A DNA stretch of 38,967 bases, from NCBI GenBank assembly GCA_946495655.1, contig CAMMDS010000014.1:1-38967 (forward strand), given 5' to 3'. Below, one piece after another: positions 7,661 through 15,322 of this stretch. Both the position numbers and the translations under genes were made by a program. The stretch is from an uncultured Clostridium sp. Lineage in GTDB: Bacteria; Bacillota; Clostridia; TANB77; CAG-508. Positions within the stretch are counted from its first letter, which is position 1. The number at the start of each line of letters is the position of its first letter. Under the pieces are notes generated by a model that was given only the letters and a program-made list of their open reading frames with translations, ran no database searches and was not told the DNA's origin.

Positions 7661-7698
7661 AAAAAACGATTTATACATTATTGTATAAATCGTTTTTT
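7661..7698 (+). terminator. Terminator of the SDR gene
   Basis: A long perfect stem with arms 7661-7677 and 7682-7698 (AAAAAACGATTTATACA and its complement) and a 4-nt loop, ending in T6. It could also work for minus-strand transcripts. Confidence 0.88.
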
Positions 7699-7745
7699 AG
7701 AAATACTAAAATATTAAAATATATAAGTTATTATAGAATCCATTA

Positions 7746-8210
7746 TTAATCTTGATTATTAACTTTTCTCTTATAATTTCCTGAGATTATCTTAGGTAAA
7801 TATGTTATTAGTTTATATACAGCTAATCTTATTTTTTTACTCCATAGATATGTTTTTCTAAGTTTTCTAGGAGCTAGTTCATTAGAATCATCTTTAACTA
7901 CTAATGATAATTCTGCTTTTTCAATAGGGAATATATAATTTTGAGAATCATTATTATCCCATTCATTATTTGAGTTTCTAAAACACAAATTTAGACTATC
8001 GCTAGATTTTAAATCTATTTCAGCTTGAAAACCAAGTTCAGTTTTTTCCATTTTTATTTCGTTTAAATTATCCCAATTATTTCCAAAACCATAATGAATA
8101 AAGACTTCTTCAGATCCATCCTGAAATAGTTTTCCTGTATAAGAAATCTTAACTATATTATTTTCTATTAATTTATCTGTATTGAAAAAAATGTTTTTTA
8201 CTAATTCCAT
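7746..8210 (-). CDS. Starch-binding (CBM25/53-like) domain protein
   Basis: A 154-aa protein. Residues about 18-98 form a carbohydrate-binding module of the CBM25/CBM53 type. The diagnostic pieces are VKISYTGKLFQDGSEEVFIH, HYGFGNNWDNLNEIKMEKTE, GFQAEI and LNLCFRNSNNEWDNNDSQNY. The last 50 residues are very basic (RKLRKTYLWSKKIRLAVYKL and beyond). There is no signal peptide and no catalytic domain, so it may act inside the cell, perhaps on glycogen-like polymer, but that is inference. An AAAGGAG SD precedes the ATG. It is separated from the upstream regulator by a 117-nt gap and probably has its own promoter. Confidence 0.72.
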   Translation of the reverse strand: MELVKNIFFNTDKLIENNIVKISYTGKLFQDGSEEVFIHYGFGNNWDNLNEIKMEKTELGFQAEIDLKSSDSLNLCFRNSNNEWDNNDSQNYIFPIEKAELSLVVKDDSNELAPRKLRKTYLWSKKIRLAVYKLITYLPKIISGNYKRKVNNQD

Positions 8211-8327
8211 TTTAAACTCCTTTTATCTCTTGTTAATTATAAATATAATAAATTATATTATTAAAAAACAAAATATTCAATAGTTTTTATAAAAATTTTG
8301 TAAAATTTTATATTTTTATAGAAATAA

Positions 8328-8915
8328 TTAAAATATTAAGCCTGTATTTGTTCCTACAACCTTTCCAATAATGTTATATTTATCATTATCAGAAATAACT
8401 ATATCTGAATAGTTTTTATTATCTGCACGTAAAACTAAAGAACCTTTTCTGATTACATAGCGTCTAATTAAGATTTTACCATTAAATTCAAAAACACCAA
8501 TATCTTTATTTTCTAAAGGAGAATTAAATTCAATAAAAGCATAAACTCCTTCTTCTAATCTTGGAGACATTGAATCATCAGAAATTTTTAAAGCTATAGA
8601 TGCATTAGGAAAATCAATGGGACAAGATATAAATGAATCTAATGAACTTACTGCAGGAACTTTGTCATATGCAATATGTTCTGGCATCTTATTATCTATT
8701 TGCTCTTCAGTAAAAACTTTGTCATACATATACATTAAAGGCTGATAAGGAATCTCTAAAGCTCTACAAATTGATTTTAGTGCTCTATGACTAGGATTTC
8801 TTTCTTCCTTTTCGATGTGAGAAATATGTCCTATGTTAATATTCGTACGTCTTGCAAGTTCTGATTTTGCAACATTTTTTTCATTGCGTACCCTAGATAT
8901 CATATCTCCTAACAT
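8328..8915 (-). CDS. XRE-family regulator with LexA-like S24 domain
   Basis: A 195-aa repressor-like protein. The N-terminal helix-turn-helix (about 7-60) contains KSELARRTNINIGHISHIE. The C-terminal S24/LexA-fold domain (about 105-190) contains ISDDSMSPRLEEG with the catalytic Ser position. The position equivalent to the catalytic Lys reads KILIRRYV, with Arg where LexA has Lys. No Ala-Gly cleavage pair is evident in the linker (VPAVSSLDSF). It therefore probably dimerises through the S24 fold without self-cleavage. Its target is unknown. A structured repeat occupies its upstream region. Phage-repressor ancestry is possible, but no phage genes are near. Confidence 0.82.
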   Translation of the reverse strand: MLGDMISRVRNEKNVAKSELARRTNINIGHISHIEKEERNPSHRALKSICRALEIPYQPLMYMYDKVFTEEQIDNKMPEHIAYDKVPAVSSLDSFISCPIDFPNASIALKISDDSMSPRLEEGVYAFIEFNSPLENKDIGVFEFNGKILIRRYVIRKGSLVLRADNKNYSDIVISDNDKYNIIGKVVGTNTGLIF

Positions 8916-8940
8916 TCTATATCAACCTCTTCCTTAAAAT

Positions 8941-9060
8941 TTATTTTATTGTATAAAAAAATCGCCAGATTTTTTATACAACAAGGTTAAGTTTCCTTGG
9001 GCTGTGCATATTTGCGAAGCAAAATGCACATATGGCGAAGTAACTTTTCTTATTATACAT
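8941..9060 (+). repeat. Dispersed structured repeat, copy A
   Basis: Shares a conserved frame with the reverse complement of 35305-35471. Both start TTATTTTATTGTATA. A hairpin follows whose arms are TTGTATA...ATC/GAT...TATACAA. Then comes the block ACAACAAGGTTA-G-TTCCTTGGGC, then a hairpin (here GTGCAT-A-TTTGC-gaa-GCAAA-ATGCAC), and both end TTTCTTATTAT. The loops and stem sequences differ between copies while pairing is kept, so this may be a structured RNA or a fold-dependent mobile repeat. It fills the gap between the minus-strand regulator and the plus-strand VanW gene. Confidence 0.75.
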
Positions 9061-9122
9061 AAAAACAAAAAAAATGTCTAGAGAAAAAGAAAGTTTTTTG
9101 TAAAATTATGAAGAAAAATGTG

Positions 9123-9151
9123 TTGTAAAAATAAAGTGAATATGGTAATAT
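9123..9151 (+). promoter_or_regulatory. Promoter of the VanW-domain gene
   Basis: TTGTAA and TAATAT boxes are separated by 17 nt, about 48 nt before the start codon. Confidence 0.55.
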
Positions 9152-9198
9152 AAATTTATTAAAATGTATAAAATAAAGAAAAAGGAGTAATTTATTTT

Positions 9199-10983
9199 AT
9201 GGGCGAAAATAAAGAAAAAGGAGAAAATATAAAAACTAACATAATAGATAAAAAAGATAATTCAAATAAAGCAGAACAAAAAGAAATAAAAGAAAATAAA
9301 AAAGTGGACAAAATTGAGGAAAAAAATAAAGAAAATATAGAACATAAGAGAAAGAAGAGCACTGTATTGGTGATAGTAACTTTCTTAATTATTATTCTTT
9401 TGTTAATCTTTTCTGTTATTTTTGCTTTGATCAATATAAATAATGAAAAAATAATGAATAAAGTATCCATTATGGGAATAGATGTAGGAGGTATGACTGT
9501 TGAACAAGCAACCAAATCAATAAATGAAGTCATAAATTCAAAGCTAAAAGAAGAATTAATATTAAAAAAAGATGATTATGAAACTAGTTTAAATGCAAAT
9601 CAAATAAATGCTGTATTTGATGTAGAAGCAGCCATAAACGAAGCATATAACATAGGAAGAGATGGAAATATAGTTACAAATAATTATGGTATTTTAAGTA
9701 CTATATTATTTGGAAGAAACATTGAGTGTAATTTGAATTATAATGAAGAATCATTAACAAATAAAATTAATGATATCTCCTCAAAATTACCAGGATCAGT
9801 AGTACAAAATAGTTATTATATTGAAGATGATGAATTAATAATAGTTAAAGGCTCAAAAGGACTTACAATAAAAAAAGATGAACTAAAACAAGAGATAATA
9901 AATCAAATACAAGAAGTAAATAAATTGTACGATATAATAACAATTCCTACAGAAGAAGTAGAACCAGAAGAGATTGATATTGAAAAAATTAGAAATGAAA
10001 TCTATAAAGAACCACAGGATGCTTATGTATCTAAAAATCCAACTACTGTTCATACACATGTAAACGGGGTAGATTTTGCTATATCAATTGAAGAAGCAAA
10101 AAAAATAATATCAGAAGATAAAGATGAATATATTATACCGCTAAAAATCACTCCAGCAGAAAAAACAATAGAAGATTTAGGAGAAGAAGCATTTCCAGAT
10201 GAACTAAGTGAATATACAACAATTTATGATTCAAGTAATAAAAATAGAAGTAATAATCTAGCAATTTCTGCAGAAAAGATAGATGGAACAATTATAATGC
10301 CAGGAGAAACTTTTTCATATAACCAAACAGTAGGAGAAAGAACAATAGCTGCAGGATATAAAGAAGCTGGTGCATATGCTGGTGGCAGAGTGGTTCAAGA
10401 TGTTGGAGGAGGTATTTGCCAAACATCATCTACATTATATAATGCAGCATTATTAGCTAATTTAGAAATTGTAGATAGAAGTAATCATCAATTCCTTACT
10501 TCATATGTGTCAGCAAGTAGAGATGCTACAGTAGCATGGGGATCAATTGATTTTCAATTTAAAAATACTAGAACATACCCTATAAAGATAGAAGCAAGTG
10601 CTAAAAATGGTGTTTGCAAAATGGATATTTATGGAATTAAAGAAGAAACAGAATATGAAGTTGTAATACAATCTGTTGTAAATTCATATTTACCATATAC
10701 TACTAAATATGAAGATGATCCAACATTAGAAGAAGGCAAAGAAGTAGTAGAGCAATCTGGATATACAGGTTGTACAAGCGAAGCGTATAAAATCTTAAAA
10801 CTAAATGGTGAAGTTGTATCAAAAACTTTACTTTCTAAAGACACATATGATCCAATGACAAGAATTATACGTAGAGGGACAAAATCTGAAACAAATGATA
10901 CAGATAGTAAGAATGAAACAAAAGAAAATGAGAAGAACGAACAAGAAGAAAATAAAATCAACGATGCTAATCTAGTAGAGTAA
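9199..10983 (+). CDS. VanW-domain cell-envelope protein
   Basis: A 594-aa protein. Residues 1-52 are a highly charged Lys/Glu/Asn tail on the cytoplasmic side, and 53-77 are a membrane anchor. The extracellular part has YoaR-like peptidoglycan-binding repeats (about 90-330, with GMTVEQATKSINE), then a VanW domain (about 365-465) with MPGETFSYNQTVGERT, AYAGGRVVQDVGGGICQTSS and LYNAALLANLEIVDRSNHQF. A short G5-like beta region follows (about 470-560), then a low-complexity Asn/Glu/Lys tail. VanW proteins occur in glycopeptide-resistance loci, but this anchored type is common in Clostridia, so a wall-associated housekeeping role is more likely than resistance. An AAAGGAG SD precedes the ATG. Confidence 0.86.
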   Translation: MGENKEKGENIKTNIIDKKDNSNKAEQKEIKENKKVDKIEEKNKENIEHKRKKSTVLVIVTFLIIILLLIFSVIFALININNEKIMNKVSIMGIDVGGMTVEQATKSINEVINSKLKEELILKKDDYETSLNANQINAVFDVEAAINEAYNIGRDGNIVTNNYGILSTILFGRNIECNLNYNEESLTNKINDISSKLPGSVVQNSYYIEDDELIIVKGSKGLTIKKDELKQEIINQIQEVNKLYDIITIPTEEVEPEEIDIEKIRNEIYKEPQDAYVSKNPTTVHTHVNGVDFAISIEEAKKIISEDKDEYIIPLKITPAEKTIEDLGEEAFPDELSEYTTIYDSSNKNRSNNLAISAEKIDGTIIMPGETFSYNQTVGERTIAAGYKEAGAYAGGRVVQDVGGGICQTSSTLYNAALLANLEIVDRSNHQFLTSYVSASRDATVAWGSIDFQFKNTRTYPIKIEASAKNGVCKMDIYGIKEETEYEVVIQSVVNSYLPYTTKYEDDPTLEEGKEVVEQSGYTGCTSEAYKILKLNGEVVSKTLLSKDTYDPMTRIIRRGTKSETNDTDSKNETKENEKNEQEENKINDANLVE

Positions 10984-11040
10984 ATAATATGTTTGTATGG
11001 TAAATATTATATAACAGTATAAATTCGATAAAAAAATAAT

Positions 11041-11061
11041 AACCACGCATAAAGCGTGGTT
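11041..11061. terminator. Bidirectional terminator between the VanW gene and the small membrane gene
   Basis: AACCACGC/GCGTGGTT with a 5-nt loop. It is followed by a T-rich tail on the plus strand (TTATTT) and by ATTATTTTTTT on the minus strand, so it can end both convergent genes. Confidence 0.8.
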
Positions 11062-11080
11062 TATTTAAAAAATATAATTT

Positions 11081-11314
11081 CTAAAGATAATTATTAGCTA
11101 AATTTGATACAACTCCAAAGTAAATTAACAAACCAATAATAATTGCAATAATACAAATTAATAAAAAAGAATAACGAAATAAGCTAAAAAATTTATTAAA
11201 AATTCTAGAAAAGCGTTCTATTCCTTGAAAATTGTCTTTATTAAATTCTTTATATTTTTGCATTTCGTCCCATTTTTTTTCATTCATTTTTTCATCCCAT
11301 TTTTTATGAAACAT
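11081..11314 (-). CDS. Small single-pass membrane protein, unrecognised
   Basis: A 77-aa protein. The first 40 residues are polar and aromatic, with two copies of a KWDE-like motif (HKKWDEKMNEKKWDEMQKY). Residues about 48-68 are one hydrophobic helix (YSFLLICIIAIIIGLLIYFG). A GGAG SD lies 8 nt before the ATG. The gene is isolated, convergent with the VanW gene and upstream of tRNA-Lys(CTT). I do not recognise a family. The SD and sensible topology argue that it is real. Confidence 0.6.
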   Translation of the reverse strand: MFHKKWDEKMNEKKWDEMQKYKEFNKDNFQGIERFSRIFNKFFSLFRYSFLLICIIAIIIGLLIYFGVVSNLANNYL

Positions 11315-11404
11315 ATGTTACTCCAACTATTTTAATATATATGAATACTAACATATATATTTTTTATTTTCAACCTCAAATTACTATTTTAAGAAATTAA
11401 TATA

Positions 11405-11437
11405 TAAAAAAATAGTCACATTTGAAGTAACTATTTT
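11405..11437 (-). terminator. Terminator of tRNA-Lys(CTT)
   Basis: On the minus strand AAAATAGT pairs with ACTATTTT and is followed by a T run. It begins directly after the CCA end. Confidence 0.78.
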
Positions 11438-11438
11438 C

Positions 11439-11514
11439 TGGTGCGCCATAGAGGATTCGAACCTCCGACCATTTGATTAAGAGTCAACTGCTCTACCAAC
11501 TGAGCTAATGGCGC
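11439..11514 (-). tRNA. tRNA-Lys (anticodon CTT)
   Basis: A 76-nt cloverleaf with encoded CCA. The acceptor stem is GCGCCAT/ATGGCGC and the anticodon loop CTCTTAA. The T arm is GGAGG/CCTCT, with one G-T wobble. The anticodon stem GTTGA/TCAAA has one apparent G-A mismatch at its outer pair (27-43); otherwise the fold is regular. Confidence 0.94.
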
Positions 11515-11640
11515 ATATTTAATAGAAATAAATAACATAAATATTATAATTCCTGAAATATGTTTTGTCAATATTTTTTCCAATATAAGTTGTAATTATT
11601 AATAAATTATGTTAATATATTGTCTTAAGGGGTGATTACT

Positions 11641-12591
11641 ATGTTTAAAATGTATAATACTAATTTAGAAACAAATATAACAGAAGAAACAAAAGAATTT
11701 ATAAGAGGAAATTGGATAAACATGGTTGCACCGAGTGAAGAAGAAATCAAAATAGTATGTGAAAATGTAAACATCCAAGATGATTTTATAAGGTATGCAT
11801 TAGACTCAGAAGAGAAAGCCAGAATCGACATAGAAGAAGATGATAATACTATTTTGTTTATTATTGACACACCAATAATTGAAATAGAATCAGGTGCAAA
11901 AATATACAGTACAACTCCAATAGGAGTGATATTCGTAAGAGATGATTATATAATTACAGTATCTTTGAACAAGAATCCTATTTTAGAAGATTTAGTAAAA
12001 AGAAAAATGAAGAACATTATTACATATAAAAAGAGTAGAATGCTTTTACAATTATTTTATTCTAACTCTGAAATGTTTTTGACATTGTTAAGAAAATTAA
12101 ATAAAGAAACGGAAATAGCAGAAAATGTTTTGAAAAATTCCATGAAAAATAAAGAATTATTGAAACTTCTAAGTTTAGAAAAAGGTTTAGTATATTTTAC
12201 AACGTCATTAAAATCAAATGAGGTAGTAATGGAAAAAACAATGAGAGGTAACTTAATAAAACTTTATGATGAAGATGAAGATATACTGGAAGATGCTATT
12301 ATTGAAAACAAGCAAGCAATAGAAATGGCAAAAATATATAGAGATATTTTAACTGGAACAATGGATGCTTATGCATCAATTATATCAAATAATTTAAATG
12401 GAGTAATGAAGTATTTAACATCAATAACAATTATCTTAGCAATACCAACTATGATAGCAAGTTATTGGGGAATGAACGTGGAATTGCCATTTGAAAACTC
12501 TACTTTAGGATTTGTGATAATTGTTGTTCTTTCATTATTAATTGGAATCATAGCATCAATTTGGTTAAAAAGAAAAGGAACGTTAGATTAA
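11641..12591 (+). CDS. CorA-family magnesium/divalent cation transporter
   Basis: About 316 aa. The N-terminal cytoplasmic domain is a CorA funnel domain (about 1-250), ending in a long helix. Two C-terminal membrane helices (about 256-278 and 288-308) flank the selectivity motif in SYWGMNVELP (GMN near 277). The basic tail WLKRKGTLD fits the family. Start choice: a GTG at 11632 lies upstream in frame, but it overlaps the SD AAGGGGTG, and the ATG at 11641 follows at normal spacing. No riboswitch is visible in the 120 nt upstream. The gene is transcribed alone. CorA members carry Mg2+, Co2+ or Ni2+, and the sequence does not tell which. Confidence 0.9.
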   Translation: MFKMYNTNLETNITEETKEFIRGNWINMVAPSEEEIKIVCENVNIQDDFIRYALDSEEKARIDIEEDDNTILFIIDTPIIEIESGAKIYSTTPIGVIFVRDDYIITVSLNKNPILEDLVKRKMKNIITYKKSRMLLQLFYSNSEMFLTLLRKLNKETEIAENVLKNSMKNKELLKLLSLEKGLVYFTTSLKSNEVVMEKTMRGNLIKLYDEDEDILEDAIIENKQAIEMAKIYRDILTGTMDAYASIISNNLNGVMKYLTSITIILAIPTMIASYWGMNVELPFENSTLGFVIIVVLSLLIGIIASIWLKRKGTLD

Positions 12592-12664
12592 AAGGAATGA
12601 AGAAATACTATTAAGATAGATATTTTAAAATTTAAATAAAATATATTTTTTGGATGTTTAGAGA

Positions 12665-12717
12665 CCTGTCCCCAAAACGACAAGTATGTCGTTTTAAGGC
12701 CTGTCCCTAAAGCGACA
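12665..12717 (+). repeat. Two 18-bp CCTGTCCC direct repeats with a hairpin between
   Basis: The 18-mers at 12665-12682 (CCTGTCCCCAAAACGACA) and 12700-12717 differ at two positions. Between them AAAACGAC (12674-12681) pairs with GTCGTTTT (12688-12695). The second copy ends just before the SD of the ABC-F gene. The CTGTCCC core is the complement of the GGGACAG core of the palindromes at 29920 and 31160, so this may belong to the same repeat family. Confidence 0.7.
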
Positions 12718-12732
12718 AAAGGAGGAATTGGA

Positions 12733-14313
12733 ATGTTAACTGCAACAGGAGTTACAATTAGATTTGGAAAAAGAACTTTATTTGAAGATGTAAATATTAA
12801 ATTTAATAAAGGATGTTGTTATGGAATAATAGGAGCTAATGGTGCTGGTAAATCTACTTTTTTAAGAGTATTATCTGGGGAATTAGAACCAAGCAAGGGA
12901 GAGGTTTCTAAAGATAAGAATGAAAGATTATCAGTTTTAAAACAAGATCACTTCGCTTTTGAAGAATATACAGTTATGGATACTGTGATAATGGGAAATC
13001 AAGAATTATATAATATTATGAAAGAAAAAGAAGCAATTTATGCTAAACCAGATTTTTCTGAAGAAGATGGAATGAAAGCTGCTAAATTAGAAGAAAGATT
13101 TGCTGAACTTGATGGCTGGAACGCAGAAGCAGATGGTGCAGTTCTTTTAAATGATTTGGGTATAGAGCCAGAAAAACATTATAAATTAATGAGTGAAATA
13201 GAACCGAAAGAAAAAGTAAAAGTTCTTTTAGCTCAAGCTTTATTTGGAAATCCAGATATATTACTTTTAGATGAACCTACAAATGACTTGGATTTAAAAA
13301 GCATAAATTGGTTAGAAGAGTTTTTAATTAATTTTGAAAACACTGTAATAGTAGTATCACATGATAGATATTTTCTAAATAAAGTTTGTACGCATATTGC
13401 GGATGTTGATTTTGGAAAGATAAAAGTTTATCCAGGTAATTATGATTTCTGGTATGAATCAAGTCAATTAGCACTTAAGCAAATGAAAGAAGCAAATAAA
13501 AAGAAAGAAGAAAAAATAAAAGAACTCCAAGAATTTATAGCTAGATTTAGTGCGAATGCTTCAAAATCAAAACAAGCTACATCAAGAAAGAAATCATTAG
13601 AAAAAATAGAATTAGATGAAATCAAACCATCTAATAGAAAATATCCATATATAGATTTTAAACCAGATAGGGAACCAGGAAAAGAAATTCTAAAAGTAGA
13701 AAATCTTTCAAAAATAATTAATGGTGAGAAAATATTAGATAATATATCTTTTACAGTTAAGCCAAATGATAAAATTGCATTTTTAGCTGATAATGAAAAT
13801 GCAAAAACGGTATTATTCCAAATATTAGCAGGTGAATTAGAACCTGATTCAGGAACAATAAGTTATGGAACAACTATAACAACTAATTATTTCCCAAAAG
13901 ATAATAGTTATTTGTTTGATTGCGATTTATCAATTACAGATTGGTTAAGACAATATTCAAAAGATCCTGATGAAACTTATGTAAGAAGTTTCTTGGGAAG
14001 AATGCTTTTTTCTGGAGAAGAAGCCTTAAAGAAAGTAAATGTATTATCAGGTGGAGAAAAGGTAAGATGTGTACTTTCAAAAATGATGTTATCTGGAGCT
14101 AATTTATTAATATTTGATGAACCAACAAATCATTTAGATATGGAAAGTATCACGGCTCTAAATGAAGGAATGACTAAATACAAAGGAATAATTTTATTTA
14201 CATCACATGATCACCAATTAACTCAAACAGTAGCAAATAGAATAATAGATTTAAAACAAGATAAACTTGTTGACAGAGAAGTAACATATAATGAGTATTT
14301 AGGAATAGAATAA
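12733..14313 (+). CDS. ABC-F family ATPase, YbiT-like
   Basis: A 526-aa soluble protein with two ABC domains joined by a charged linker (about 245-310) and no membrane segments. ABC-F proteins act at the ribosome as translation factors. NBD1 has a normal Walker A (GANGAGKST, about 36-44) and Walker B (ILLLDEPTNDLD), but its signature reads SEIEPKEKVKVLL instead of LSGGQ. NBD2 has a degraded Walker A (LADNENAKTVLF) but an intact signature (LSGGEKVRC) and Walker B (LLIFDEPTNHLD). In the usual head-to-tail dimer this leaves one composite ATP site canonical and one degenerate. A strong GGAGG SD precedes the ATG. Some YbiT-like members show similar loss; antibiotic resistance is not implied. Confidence 0.88.
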   Translation: MLTATGVTIRFGKRTLFEDVNIKFNKGCCYGIIGANGAGKSTFLRVLSGELEPSKGEVSKDKNERLSVLKQDHFAFEEYTVMDTVIMGNQELYNIMKEKEAIYAKPDFSEEDGMKAAKLEERFAELDGWNAEADGAVLLNDLGIEPEKHYKLMSEIEPKEKVKVLLAQALFGNPDILLLDEPTNDLDLKSINWLEEFLINFENTVIVVSHDRYFLNKVCTHIADVDFGKIKVYPGNYDFWYESSQLALKQMKEANKKKEEKIKELQEFIARFSANASKSKQATSRKKSLEKIELDEIKPSNRKYPYIDFKPDREPGKEILKVENLSKIINGEKILDNISFTVKPNDKIAFLADNENAKTVLFQILAGELEPDSGTISYGTTITTNYFPKDNSYLFDCDLSITDWLRQYSKDPDETYVRSFLGRMLFSGEEALKKVNVLSGGEKVRCVLSKMMLSGANLLIFDEPTNHLDMESITALNEGMTKYKGIILFTSHDHQLTQTVANRIIDLKQDKLVDREVTYNEYLGIE

Positions 14314-14324
14314 ATATTAAAAGA

Positions 14325-14366
14325 ACACTCTAAAATATTAATTTTTTATTTAACATTTTAGAGTGT
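14325..14366. terminator. Bidirectional terminator
   Basis: ACACTCTAAAAT (14325-14336) pairs perfectly with ATTTTAGAGTGT (14355-14366), with T runs on the plus strand side. It lies between the convergent ABC-F and DUF4190-like genes. Confidence 0.85.
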
Positions 14367-14373
14367 GTTTTTA

Positions 14374-15048
14374 TTAGTTATCCATTTCAATTTCATATAC
14401 TATTTTAGAATTATCGTAAGAAACATTATCAAACTCAATTTCTATATTATTTGAATCTTTAGGTATTTCGAAATATACTGAGCCTCTTGCTTTTTTTCCT
14501 GGTTCGATTGATTCATAAAAATATGAGTCTTCTACAGAAGAAAAATTATCACAAGAAAACTTATCAGCAAAACATTCAAAATCTGAATAAGAAACATATT
14601 CATTATAATCTCCTACATTTTCGAATTCAAAATTTGCTTTTAGAATAATACAGTCATCATCTATTATTGCATAATCATAATAATCCTTAAAATTTTTATC
14701 CACTGATACTAAAGTAACTTTAATATCATCCAAAGTAGCGGATTCTCCAACTTTTGCAGTTATAGTTGTTTCCTCAGTAGTAGAATCAATGTTATTAGTA
14801 ATAGTATTTGATAGAGTATCAAAAATGAATACGGAAGCTATTGTAATTAATATACATACAGCCAAGGCTATAGTTGATAAAACTATTCCTGCTATAGATA
14901 AACCTTTGGGCTCTTTTCTCTTAGATTTAATAATTGTATCAACAATACCAAGAACTAAAGCAAGTATTGATGGTAATATTAAGAGAAAACTTAAAAACGG
15001 AGACAATACTAAACATATTAATCCAACTACAAATGAAGCAATTCCCAT
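14374..15048 (-). CDS. Membrane protein with DUF4190-like N-terminus and extracellular beta domain
   Basis: A 224-aa protein. Residues 1-75 hold two or three membrane helices with a SKRKEPKGLSIAGIVLSTIA segment typical of DUF4190-like proteins. The rest is outside the membrane: a Thr-rich linker (about 85-97) and a domain opening KVGESATLDDIKVTLVSVDK, reminiscent of the DUF4352/DUF5067 immunoglobulin-like fold, with ARGSVYFEIPKDSNNIEIEF near the end. Proteins of this layout are common surface proteins in Clostridia with unknown function. An AGGGGGAA SD precedes the ATG. It stands alone, divergent from tex. Confidence 0.68.
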   Translation of the reverse strand: MGIASFVVGLICLVLSPFLSFLLILPSILALVLGIVDTIIKSKRKEPKGLSIAGIVLSTIALAVCILITIASVFIFDTLSNTITNNIDSTTEETTITAKVGESATLDDIKVTLVSVDKNFKDYYDYAIIDDDCIILKANFEFENVGDYNEYVSYSDFECFADKFSCDNFSSVEDSYFYESIEPGKKARGSVYFEIPKDSNNIEIEFDNVSYDNSKIVYEIEMDN

Positions 15049-15322
15049 AAAAATTCCCCCTCTATAAGATTTTTATATAGTAATTATATATTATATTTCG
15101 ACAAAAATCAATAAAATGGAATTTGCAAATAATTAATAGTTAATGATATAATATGCATGTTAATATAAAATATAATATTTCATGTGATATAAAGTTAAAA
15201 ACTAAGTAAATTATTTGATTTTGGATTGAAATTTTGAATTAAAACATTATTAATAGATAGGCTTTAATCTCATGTCATTATTTATATAGAAATTCAAAAA
15301 TTAAAAGAAAGAAGGAAATTAA

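Noticed and set aside
9192..9533. Antisense frame of 113 codons opposite the start of the VanW gene
   Set aside because: It is the complement of a Lys/Glu/Asn-rich coding stretch, which tends to give open Phe/Leu/Ser-rich antisense frames. No SD and no family features.
11439..11514. tRNA-Lys(CTT) as a possible degenerate tRNA, because of an outer anticodon-stem mismatch
   Set aside because: Only the 27-43 pair is unpaired; all other stems and the CCA end are normal, so it should be functional.
15049..15322. Possible riboswitch or RNA upstream of tex
   Set aside because: The 274 nt are AT-rich with no convincing conserved structure that I can see; left unannotated.
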